Assembly (NCBI GenBank): GCA_937967755.1 | Contig: CALBTA010000316.1 | Span: 1-5,968, forward strand | Source: an uncultured Planctomycetaceae bacterium | Lineage (GTDB): Bacteria; Planctomycetota; Planctomycetia; Pirellulales; Pirellulaceae | Direction: 5' to 3' | DNA: 5,968 nt | Notes under the pieces: generated by a model | What the model was told of the DNA's origin: nothing | What the model saw: the letters and a program-made list of their open reading frames with translations, nothing else | Databases searched by the model: none | Position numbers and translations under genes: made by a program | Shown here: one piece after another, positions 1-5,789 of the stretch | Position numbering within the stretch: the stretch's first letter is position 1 | Layout: every line of letters starts with the position of its first letter

Positions 1-238
1 CCGCGTCGACATCACCTGGGCCTTGCAACGACCCGTACGGGAAGACGCCGTGGTTCGTATGGTAGTTGTGCAGGCCGAGCGAAATTTGCTTGAGGTTGTT
101 TTTGCATTGCATCCGGCGGGCGGCGGCCCGGGCGCTTTGCACGGCGGGAAGCAGCAGCGAGACAAGAATGCCGATGATGGCGATCACGACCAACAGTTCG
201 ACGAGGGTAAATCCGAAGCTGCGTTTGCGATTGGGCAT
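1..238 (-). CDS. DUF1559 family pseudopilin-like protein, N-terminal part (runs off the window edge)
   Basis: The first 79 residues of a protein that continues beyond base 1. It begins [18 protein letters not shown], a type III/type IV prepilin leader. A short basic stretch ends at Gly9, followed by Phe10 and a glutamate at +5 (Glu14), then a hydrophobic helix (about residues 10-32). The next part, with [20 protein letters not shown] (residues 41-60) and GVFPYGS, is the hallmark of the planctomycete DUF1559 (SBP_bac_10) family, whose members are usually about 300 residues and were named from the C-terminal domain, not visible here. By family knowledge the leader is cleaved by a prepilin peptidase and the helix anchors the protein in the membrane; the cellular role is unknown. 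The start is the only one that gives the complete leader. It lies 12 bases after the stop of the lipoprotein gene, so the two probably share a transcript. No strong Shine-Dalgarno is seen, only a weak purine run (CGAGAAA). Confidence 0.93.
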   Translation of the reverse strand, partial: MPNRKRSFGFTLVELLVVIAIIGILVSLLLPAVQSARAAARRMQCKNNLKQISLGLHNYHTNHGVFPYGSLQGPGDVDA

Positions 239-250
239 GGCGTTTCTCGG

Positions 251-685
251 TCAGTCACTGGTTAGCTCGAAGTGTAGCTGATCGTTGTCGCCGGCGATGT
301 CGATTTCAATCCCTTGGCGGTACCTGGCGGGCACCACGTCGATGATTTCGGGCTCTTCGCGGCCCGAGCCGGGAATCATCTTGCCGGTCGCCTTGGTGGA
401 AACGATTCGGACCCGAACCTTCCCCAGGGGGGCATCCTTAAGTGTATACGCCCCGCCGGCAAAATCGACAGCGGTCGGCCGCGATTGGCCCGTTCCATCG
501 GGAATGAACATGATGTTGCCCGACTCGAGCGGCATTCCGTCGAGGGTGATATTGCCGGAAACCTGGGCGGAAGGATAAGGCGATTTCGGCGGCCCGCAAC
601 CGATTAGGAGCATCGCCAACGCGATGGCCGCCAGGGGGGGGATCGTTGAGTTTTGTTGAGTTTTCATTGGCATGGCGGCCGTCAT
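251..685 (-). CDS. Small lipoprotein with a transthyretin-like (carboxypeptidase regulatory-like) beta-sandwich domain
   Basis: A 144-residue protein from this ATG. The hydrophobic segment PPLAAIALAMLLIGC ends in the lipobox LIGC (Cys30), so it should be processed by signal peptidase II and lipid-anchored. The mature part reads VSGNITLDGMPLESGNIMFIP (residues 42-62, broken here only by its own sequence), followed by an acidic/glycine turn, GGAYTLKD (77-84) and GKVRVRI (88-94). This is the typical pattern of a transthyretin-like/carboxypeptidase-regulatory fold. Such small lipoproteins next to DUF1559 genes are common in planctomycetes; their function is unknown. Three in-frame ATGs compete (685, 673, 667). 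The one at 667 gives the most normal signal peptide (MKTQQNSTIPPLA) and may be the true start, but none has a Shine-Dalgarno. The 685 ATG lies just outside the repeat at 692-799, so any promoter must be inside that repeat or further upstream in the FG-GAP gene. Confidence 0.88.
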   Translation of the reverse strand: MTAAMPMKTQQNSTIPPLAAIALAMLLIGCGPPKSPYPSAQVSGNITLDGMPLESGNIMFIPDGTGQSRPTAVDFAGGAYTLKDAPLGKVRVRIVSTKATGKMIPGSGREEPEIIDVVPARYRQGIEIDIAGDNDQLHFELTSD

Positions 686-691
686 TTGAAA

Positions 692-799
692 CTAAGGAAC
701 GAGGGAAAAATAACTTCGGCATTTGTGATTGCCCTCACCCTACCCTCTCCCAGCGGGAGAGGGGTTTGGGGACGAAGTTATTTTTCCTCATTCCTAAGG
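692..799. repeat. MITE-like or REP-like palindromic element with inverted arms and a central hairpin
   Basis: Outer arms are inverted copies. GGAAAAATAACTTCG at 704-718 is the exact reverse complement of 773-787 (15 of 15), and the similarity continues outward with one indel and one mismatch. Inside lies the CCCTCACCCTACCCTCTCCC block with a perfect hairpin at 743-763. The hexamer CTAAGG occurs directly on both flanks (692-697 and 794-799) and could be a target-site duplication. The CCCTCACCC...GGGAGAGGG core resembles an intergenic repeat seen in many GC-rich genomes; translated it gives the familiar spurious peptide PLSRWERV. No coding capacity. It may instead act as an mRNA-stabilising or attenuating structure between the FG-GAP and lipoprotein genes. 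Confidence 0.6.
743..763. repeat. Perfect 9-bp hairpin in the centre of the palindromic element
   Basis: CCCTCTCCC (743-751) pairs with GGGAGAGGG (755-763) around the 3-base loop AGC. No T-tract follows on either strand, so it is not a standard intrinsic terminator. Confidence 0.7.
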
Positions 800-3700
800 T
801 TGTTCGATGGTGATGCTTGATGCGTCCGCGAGGAATTCGTGTTCTGTCTGCTGGCCGTCGGGCCAACGGACTTCGACCGATTCGATTTTGTTGGCTGAGT
901 TGACAGGAACTGAAATGACCGCCGGCGATTGCGACAAGTAACCAGAGCCTAGCCCGACCTCGCACGACTGCCGCGTGCCGTCTTCATGAACGAACGTTGC
1001 CTTCGCGCCGATGGCCTGAAGGTTGGACGCGTCACCGCTGACGAAGCGGGCTTGGAGTATTGTACCGGCATCGTCGGCGATTGCCCGCCGGTTGGCCAGG
1101 AAGACTTGCGGCGAATCTTGGTTGAGGGCTAAGATGACATCGGGCAGGTTGTCGCCGTTGAGGTCGCAGACTGTCACGCCGCGGGCATCGCCGGGGACGA
1201 CAATGCCGCTTCGCTCTGGCGGGGCGGGATCGAAATTGCCGTCGCCATCGCCGAGTAGCAACTGGCCCAGCCCGCCATCCATCGGGCCGGTTTCCAACTG
1301 CGGGCCGAAGAAGTTTTGGGCGAGAATGATGTCCGCGTGGCCATCGAAGTTCGCGTCGAGGATCGCCGCTCCGAAGGAGGGCGCGATCTGTGCGATACGC
1401 GGCAGCGGCTCGAACGTGAAGCGCGCGTTGCCGTCGTTGCGCAGCACGCCGGTGCGAAGTTCCGTCGCGGCGAAGCGATGGGCTTTGTCCAAGCACTGTT
1501 GGGTGAAGACACCCTCAAGCGACGCCGCCGCGAAGGCGTGGTACGACTTGAACGTCTCGCCGAGGTGCGGCATAGCGTGCGTGGTGCAGCTTCGCCCGCG
1601 GATGGGGTACAGCGTTTCGTCTTCGTACTCGGCTTCGACCAACCGCATGCGCCCTTTGTCTTCGAAGTCGCCGTAGTACAACAGGGCTGGCTTCTCGCTA
1701 CTGGCGTGGTACTTGGTGTTTAGCCCGAAGTTGGTGACAACGTAGTCGGTGTCACCATCGCGGTCGAGGTCGCCGGCAGCGATGCCGTTCCACCAACCAA
1801 GGTGATCGGCCAAGCGTGCTCGACCTGTTTGATCGCGCAGCTTGCCTTCGTTGTTCTCGAACAGTTTGACCGGACCCCATTCGTGGGTAACCAGCAGATC
1901 GATCCACCCGTCGTCGTTGGCATCGGACCAAACGGCCGAAGTGACAAGGCCGGTCTTCAGTAGCTGCGGAGCGATTTGTTCGGTCACGTCGGCGAACTTG
2001 CCGCCTTCGTTTCGCAGCAGCCGGCTGCTCGGTGCAAGCGGGTACTGGCCTGGGATTACCCTGCCGCCGACGAACAAATCCAAATCGCCGTCGCGGTCGA
2101 AATCGGCCGCGGCGACCACACTGGAACTGTCGCGCACTTCGGGCAGCGCTTCGTCGGGTGCCTTGGAAAAGTTGCCGCTGCCGTCGTTCAAGTACAGCCG
2201 GTCGCGCAGCTTGCCGTCGCCCGGTTCGCACTCCACTCCGCCGCTGGCGACGTACAAATCGAGATCGCCATCGGCGTCGGCATCGAAGAAGAGGGCACCC
2301 ATGTCCTCGCACGCCGAATCGAAGATCATCGCAGGCGAAGTGCGGCGGTCAAATGTTCCCTGCTGGTTACGAACGAACAACGCGCCGGCGTGCCCTGCCC
2401 CTTGGCCGAGAAAGAAGTCTTCGTCGCCATCGCCATCGACATCACCCCAAGCTGCCCCTGGCCCAGCGATGGAAAGTTTGTTAGGCAAAAGCGGCTGCCG
2501 GGCAAAGTCGTCGAATGCATCTTCACGGTGGACCGCATCGGCGAACAGGCCGCGGGTTTGGCGGTACAGCGGCGGCGATTCAGAACGGGGTTGATCGTGA
2601 GGGTCACCCTTGACACTTGAGCGGGTGACAACGTACCGCCGGTTGACCGGCAAGTCGTCAAACGTTTGCGCTTGCCCGTCGGGCCATTGGACTTGTATGC
2701 GTTCAATCCGGTCGGCCTCCCCAAGCCCGAAGTGCAGATCATAATCGCCAGATGATTTGAACCCGGTAAACGGGTTGATTCGCCGGACGTGCTTCGCCCC
2801 GCCCGCAGTGATTTCCACCTTCGCGCCCAGGCCGAACCGGTTTCCCTCATCGGCGGAGAGCGAAACCACCACGCGATTGCCTTTAGTGCCGCGGTTGCGA
2901 TAGATTGAAATCGGCTCGTCCAAATTGGCAGTCACAATATCGAGATCGCCGTCGCGGTCGAGATCGACCAGCGTCGCGGCGAAGCTCATGCCGTTGTGAT
3001 CCAGGCCCCAGTTGTGGGCGACCTCGGTGAATTGAACGTCGCCGTCGTTGCGGTACACCAGGTTCTGTTCTTTCCGTGTCGGGCGGTCGGCGTAGATGTC
3101 CCACTCCGTTCGACCGACAACCATCTGGCGGTTGAAGCGCACGTCTGAATCGTTGAAGCTGCGCGTCATGCCGTTGGTGACATAGAGATCGTTGCGCCCG
3201 TCGTTATCCAGGTCGCCAAACTTCACCGCCCATGTCCAGTCGGTATTCGCCAGGTTTGCCAGGTAAGCCGCTTCGCGAAATCGCCCGATGCCGGTGTTCA
3301 GCAACAGGGCGTTGCGCATCAACTGCGGCGGCGGGCCGCTGACTGAGAGGATGCGCTGATTGTTCATCGCCCTCATCGTCGTCTTGCTTTTGTAATGCGT
3401 CGTTGCCGACATATCGGCGACCAGCAAATCAAGCCGCCCGTCGCCATCGACGTCGGCCGCGTCGCTGCCCATCGAAAACCAGGGCGTATGCGGCATCACG
3501 TCGGCGATCACGTCGTGAAACGTCCCGTCGCCGTTGTTGTGGTACAGGTGATCGGGGTCGTCGTAGTCGTTGCAGACGTACAGATCGGGCAATCCGTCTT
3601 CGTCGTAGTCCCACCAGATCGCGGAAAGACCGTGCCCGACAGCGGTGATGCCGGCCGAATCGCTGACGTCTTTATAGGTCGCCGAACCGTCTGCGGAACG

Positions 3701-4588
3701 TTCGCAGCGGAACAACCGATCGCGCCGCGGCACTAAGTTCGTCACCATCTTGCCGGGCGAAACTTCGACCAGTTGGTAGTACTTCTCATACTGGGGCAAC
3801 AACCGTGGGCGGCCGTCAACCACTTCGGCGGTCGGCGTGGTTGGCAACCCGCCTTCGCGATAGAACCGGTTGGTCAGTAGGAACAGATCGAGATCGCCGT
3901 CGATGTCGTAGTCGCAAAAGTAGGGCATCAAGCTGGCGTCGGTAACATCCAATCCGAAGCTCTTTGCCGATTCGGTGAACGCTCCTTGCCCGTCGTTTAG
4001 AAAGAGTTGATTCGGCGAGTCGTAGTTGCAGACGTAGATATCCAGATCGGCATCGCCGTCGAGATCGATCATCGCCGCCGCCGATCCCCAATGATTCGTT
4101 TCGTTGATGCCAGCCATGTCGCTTACATCTTCGAACTTCAGCGGCGAATGCTGACGGTAAAGCCGATTGGGATCGTGCGTACCAGCGACGAACAAATCAA
4201 CCAGCCCGTCGCCATCGACATCACCTACGGCAATCCCGCCGCAGGCGAACCCGCTAACGTACAGCCGCTGCATAGGGTGCTGGCGGTCAATGCTGAACGC
4301 GGCATCAACGCCTGATTCAGCCGATGGTATGTTTTCGAACAACGGTTGCGGCTGCCCGCTCCGCTGGTGCCGCTGGAAATCGGGCAGGGCGAACGACTTC
4401 AGTTCGGGCGAATGGATCGTCGGAGTTGCCGCGGGCTGCGGACTTTCCGTTTCTTCGTTGCCGGAATCTATTAAGGGTTCGGAGTTATCCAGCGGGGAAC
4501 TGGCATCCCAACCGCGCACCGCCCAAATTGCCGCGACCGCCCCAGTCGCAGCCAGCAAAAGCACGACAAATATTAGCTGCTTAGTCAC
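794..4588 (-). CDS. Large exported FG-GAP/VCBS repeat protein with two ASPIC/UnbV domains (CRTAC1-like)
   Basis: A 1264-residue protein counted from the GTG at 4588. Residues 1-24 (VTKQLIFVVLLLAATGAVAA) form a signal anchor, followed by a low-complexity linker. Seven calcium-loop motifs of the form DxDxDGxxD start near residues 123, 175, 226, 327, 379, 459 and 542. Then comes an ASPIC/UnbV domain (570-656, with WPDGQ at 635). Seven further motifs start near 716, 769, 829, 889, 940, 1078 and 1142, followed by a second ASPIC/UnbV-like domain (1177-1262, with GSGYLSQS and WPDGQ at 1242). By family knowledge, seven FG-GAP repeats fold as a calcium-binding beta-propeller, as in integrin alpha chains and CRTAC1; binding partners are unknown. 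An open frame extends to an ATG at 4672, but that ATG and the one at 4639 lie in or directly beside the terminator of the preceding gene, have no Shine-Dalgarno, and would put a non-signal-like stretch before the hydrophobic segment. The stop codon lies in the repeat at 692-799. Confidence 0.9.
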   Translation of the reverse strand: MTKQLIFVVLLLAATGAVAAIWAVRGWDASSPLDNSEPLIDSGNEETESPQPAATPTIHSPELKSFALPDFQRHQRSGQPQPLFENIPSAESGVDAAFSIDRQHPMQRLYVSGFACGGIAVGDVDGDGLVDLFVAGTHDPNRLYRQHSPLKFEDVSDMAGINETNHWGSAAAMIDLDGDADLDIYVCNYDSPNQLFLNDGQGAFTESAKSFGLDVTDASLMPYFCDYDIDGDLDLFLLTNRFYREGGLPTTPTAEVVDGRPRLLPQYEKYYQLVEVSPGKMVTNLVPRRDRLFRCERSADGSATYKDVSDSAGITAVGHGLSAIWWDYDEDGLPDLYVCNDYDDPDHLYHNNGDGTFHDVIADVMPHTPWFSMGSDAADVDGDGRLDLLVADMSATTHYKSKTTMRAMNNQRILSVSGPPPQLMRNALLLNTGIGRFREAAYLANLANTDWTWAVKFGDLDNDGRNDLYVTNGMTRSFNDSDVRFNRQMVVGRTEWDIYADRPTRKEQNLVYRNDGDVQFTEVAHNWGLDHNGMSFAATLVDLDRDGDLDIVTANLDEPISIYRNRGTKGNRVVVSLSADEGNRFGLGAKVEITAGGAKHVRRINPFTGFKSSGDYDLHFGLGEADRIERIQVQWPDGQAQTFDDLPVNRRYVVTRSSVKGDPHDQPRSESPPLYRQTRGLFADAVHREDAFDDFARQPLLPNKLSIAGPGAAWGDVDGDGDEDFFLGQGAGHAGALFVRNQQGTFDRRTSPAMIFDSACEDMGALFFDADADGDLDLYVASGGVECEPGDGKLRDRLYLNDGSGNFSKAPDEALPEVRDSSSVVAAADFDRDGDLDLFVGGRVIPGQYPLAPSSRLLRNEGGKFADVTEQIAPQLLKTGLVTSAVWSDANDDGWIDLLVTHEWGPVKLFENNEGKLRDQTGRARLADHLGWWNGIAAGDLDRDGDTDYVVTNFGLNTKYHASSEKPALLYYGDFEDKGRMRLVEAEYEDETLYPIRGRSCTTHAMPHLGETFKSYHAFAAASLEGVFTQQCLDKAHRFAATELRTGVLRNDGNARFTFEPLPRIAQIAPSFGAAILDANFDGHADIILAQNFFGPQLETGPMDGGLGQLLLGDGDGNFDPAPPERSGIVVPGDARGVTVCDLNGDNLPDVILALNQDSPQVFLANRRAIADDAGTILQARFVSGDASNLQAIGAKATFVHEDGTRQSCEVGLGSGYLSQSPAVISVPVNSANKIESVEVRWPDGQQTEHEFLADASSITIEQP

Positions 4589-4594
4589 GCAACC

Positions 4595-4600
4595 ATTATA
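4595..4600 (-). promoter_or_regulatory. Perfect TATAAT -10 box just before the GTG of the FG-GAP gene
   Basis: The minus strand reads TATAAT at 4600-4595 and the GTG begins at 4588, exactly where +1 is expected. The -35 candidate TTGGTT, 16 bases upstream, is poor. There is no Shine-Dalgarno between the box and the GTG, which fits a leaderless mRNA. The preceding gene is terminated just upstream (4645-4680), so a promoter is needed about here. Confidence 0.5.
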
Positions 4601-4644
4601 CGACCCGGCGGATCGCAACCAACATTTGTTCGGAAGCATATAAC

Positions 4645-4680
4645 AAAAAAGCCCGCGAAGCCGGATCGGCATCGCGGGCT
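4645..4680 (-). terminator. Rho-independent terminator of the LamG PEP-CTERM gene
   Basis: On the minus strand AGCCCGCGA (4680-4672) pairs with TCGCGGGCT (4658-4650). After one A/A mismatch the stem continues with GCCG/CGGC around a 3-base loop. The 3' side runs into TTTTTT (4650-4645). It begins 20 bases after the LamG stop codon. The plus-strand side has no T-tract, so termination is one-directional. Confidence 0.92.
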
Positions 4681-4699
4681 GAGGTATCTTTGAAGTCGA

Positions 4700-5545
4700 C
4701 TACTTCTTCATTCGCCGGCGGTAGAAACCGTAGACCAATGCTGACAGACCAAGCAGCGACCAAATGGCAACACTGGCCGGTTCGGGAACAGGGGCGAACA
4801 GTGCGCCGACACTCAGCCCGTCTCCGTTGTTATAAAGCGCCGTGATTTGTTCCGGAGTTAGCACATCCGAGAATACGGCAACATCGTCCAGTTTGCCATT
4901 GAAGTTTTCACCATCGTCGGCCGCGCGACCGATGAAGAAATTGGTAGCTTGAGAATTCAGACCAGTTGCAGTCCGAGACGCCTCGACGACGCCATCAACG
5001 TAAAATATTTGTTCATCGGTAGCTGCATCGTAAGTGACCGCTACTTGATGCCATCCGTCCGGGGGATCGCCTGTTAATTGATTGCTTCCGACGTCACCGG
5101 TATCAAGGTCATTGCTCCACCAGTAATGGCGATACCCGTTGGTCCCGGCAAGCCGCGTTGCGTTCTTCTCATTGTTGGAGTTGTTTCCCCAACTGATGAT
5201 ACCACCACCACCAGGGTTGTTATCGTCTGGGTTCGCCCAGGCATAGACTGAGTAGGAATTGTCGCCTGTTGGAATTCCGGTAGGAAACGCGGCGCTCGTA
5301 AGGGGGTCGTTGCTGAACGGACCATCAAAATCGACTGCTCCCCCAAACTTCCCGCCTGCAAAAAATGTAGGCGTGCCGCCCGCGAGGGGGGTTAGTTGAT
5401 TCCCGTTGGGGCCCGAATCCTCTCCCAAATTCGCGTCATTGTCGACCGACCAGTAGCCTTGCAAACCAGCCAAAGCGGCGGCACTGGCCGTCACGGACAA
5501 AACCGCAACTGAAGCCAAGCAACCCATAAACATTCGGTAAATCAT
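4700..5545 (-). CDS. Secreted LamG-domain protein with PEP-CTERM sorting signal
   Basis: A 281-residue protein. Residues 1-26 are a signal peptide (basic start, hydrophobic core, small residues ending at ALA before GLQGYWS). Residues about 28-240 form a LamG/concanavalin A-like beta-sandwich. The visible hallmarks are GYWSVD near the start, GGAVDFDG (68-75), NSYSVYAWANPDD (96-108), GWHQVAVTYDAATDEQIFYVDG (split here: GWHQVAVTYD from 164, IFYVDG from 180), FFIGRA (203-208) and GKLDDVAVFSDVLTPEQI (217-234). The tail is VPEPAS (253-258), a membrane helix and RRRMKK, a classic PEP-CTERM signal. By family knowledge this is recognised by an exosortase/EpsH-type enzyme at the membrane; none is encoded in this window. 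LamG domains usually bind carbohydrate or protein, so this is probably a surface or matrix protein. The start is supported by a strong Shine-Dalgarno. The gene has its own terminator and a probable sigma-54 promoter. Confidence 0.93.
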   Translation of the reverse strand: MIYRMFMGCLASVAVLSVTASAAALAGLQGYWSVDNDANLGEDSGPNGNQLTPLAGGTPTFFAGGKFGGAVDFDGPFSNDPLTSAAFPTGIPTGDNSYSVYAWANPDDNNPGGGGIISWGNNSNNEKNATRLAGTNGYRHYWWSNDLDTGDVGSNQLTGDPPDGWHQVAVTYDAATDEQIFYVDGVVEASRTATGLNSQATNFFIGRAADDGENFNGKLDDVAVFSDVLTPEQITALYNNGDGLSVGALFAPVPEPASVAIWSLLGLSALVYGFYRRRMKK

Positions 5546-5552
5546 TTACTTT

Positions 5553-5560
5553 CTCCCCTT
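5553..5560 (-). promoter_or_regulatory. Shine-Dalgarno sequence of the LamG PEP-CTERM gene
   Basis: AAGGGGAG on the minus strand, 7 bases before the ATG at 5545. It is the only clear ribosome binding site in the window and fixes the start of this gene. Confidence 0.8.
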
Positions 5561-5599
5561 CTACACGCGTATGCTCAAACGGTTGGTAGGCCCGATCAC

Positions 5600-5614
5600 A
5601 ATCTGAAACAGATT
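5600..5614. repeat. Small perfect palindrome at the predicted transcription start
   Basis: AATCTG (5600-5605) and CAGATT (5609-5614) are perfect inverted 6-mers around a 3-base loop. They lie directly downstream of the sigma-54 -12 element and cover the predicted +1 near 5605. This could be an operator, a 5' mRNA hairpin, or chance. Confidence 0.35.
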
Positions 5615-5632
5615 TAGCAATTCGCGCGCCAA
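5615..5632 (-). promoter_or_regulatory. Sigma-54 (RpoN) -24/-12 promoter of the PEP-CTERM gene
   Basis: The minus strand reads TTGGCGCGCGAATTGCTA. Against the consensus TGGCACG-N4-TTGCW it differs at one position only (A to G in the -24 block), and the invariant GG and GC are exactly 12 bases apart. The predicted start is near 5605, giving a 5' leader of about 60 bases before the ATG at 5545. No comparably good sigma-70 promoter is seen in 5546-5700. Sigma-54 promoters need an enhancer-binding protein upstream, and a dyad cluster lies at 5705-5758. Confidence 0.68.
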
Positions 5633-5647
5633 TTCGGGGCTATTAGC

Positions 5648-5666
5648 TTAACTCCTTTCAAGTTAA
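5648..5666. repeat. Short inverted repeat between the octamer cluster and the sigma-54 promoter
   Basis: TTAACT (5648-5653) and AGTTAA (5661-5666) are inverted copies 7 bases apart; flanking AGC (5645-5647) and GCT (5669-5671) extend the dyad with a bulge. It sits about 45-60 bases upstream of the predicted start, between enhancer site and promoter. No function can be assigned. Confidence 0.3.
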
Positions 5667-5704
5667 CAGCTTATGATTCAACCTCCCGAACTGACCCAGC
5701 GAAT

Positions 5705-5726
5705 TGTGTAAACCCAGCTTTACACA
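5705..5726. promoter_or_regulatory. 22-bp palindromic operator, probable upstream activator site
   Basis: TGTGTAAA (5705-5712) and TTTACACA (5719-5726) are perfect 8-base inverted arms around the spacer CCCAGC. The inner part fits TGTAAA-N6-TTTACA exactly, the pattern known for strong TyrR boxes of enteric bacteria. Its centre is about 110 bases upstream of the predicted sigma-54 start, within the usual range for enhancer-binding proteins. Which regulator binds cannot be told from the window. Confidence 0.6.
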
Positions 5727-5758
5727 TTTGTGCAAAGGCGCATGGCTGGGTTTACACA
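5705..5758. repeat. 14-bp perfect inverted repeat enclosing a nested imperfect dyad
   Basis: TGTGTAAACCCAGC (5705-5718) is repeated in inverse at 5745-5758, 26 bases apart. Between them CTTTACACA (5718-5726) and TGTGCAAAG (5729-5737) form a second dyad with one mismatch. In total four octamers of the TGTGTAAA/TTTACACA type alternate in orientation: 5705-5712, 5719-5726, 5729-5736 (one change) and 5751-5758. No T-tract follows, so a regulator-binding array is a better reading than a terminator. Confidence 0.7.
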
Positions 5759-5789
5759 TTCTGAGGGCGAGGAGGGCTGTGAAGAAGGG

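Noticed and set aside
735..965. Minus-strand frame ending in PLSRWERVG
   Set aside because: It overlaps the FG-GAP gene end in another frame, and its tail is the well-known spurious translation of the palindromic CCCTCACCC repeat.
1023..1676. Long plus-strand open frame (217 codons) opposite the FG-GAP gene, and similar ones at 1842-2594, 1976-2620 and 4167-4643
   Set aside because: They are antisense to a clearly coding frame, have arginine/serine/proline-rich compositions typical of GC-rich shadow frames, and show no recognisable domain.
1700..3000. Recurrent GATCGCCGTCGCGGTCGAGATC-like words (shown as a pattern, in separate copies) as a DNA repeat or CRISPR array
   Set aside because: They are the codons of the DxDxDGxxD calcium-loop motifs in the FG-GAP gene: irregularly spaced, in frame, and diverged at wobble positions. 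No spacer-repeat periodicity.
4589..4672. Longer FG-GAP starts at ATG 4672 and ATG 4639
   Set aside because: 4672 is inside the terminator stem and 4639 follows its T-tract. Neither has a Shine-Dalgarno, and both would place a polar, non-signal-like stretch before the hydrophobic anchor.
5705..5726. NifA-type or NtrC-type activator site
   Set aside because: NifA sites are TGT-N10-ACA and NtrC sites are TGCAC-type dyads; the spacing and core bases here do not match either.
5705..5758. 14-bp inverted repeat as a rho-independent terminator of the kinase gene
   Set aside because: No T-tract on either side and a 26-base loop; the alternating octamers and position before a sigma-54 promoter fit regulator binding better, though a structural role is not excluded.
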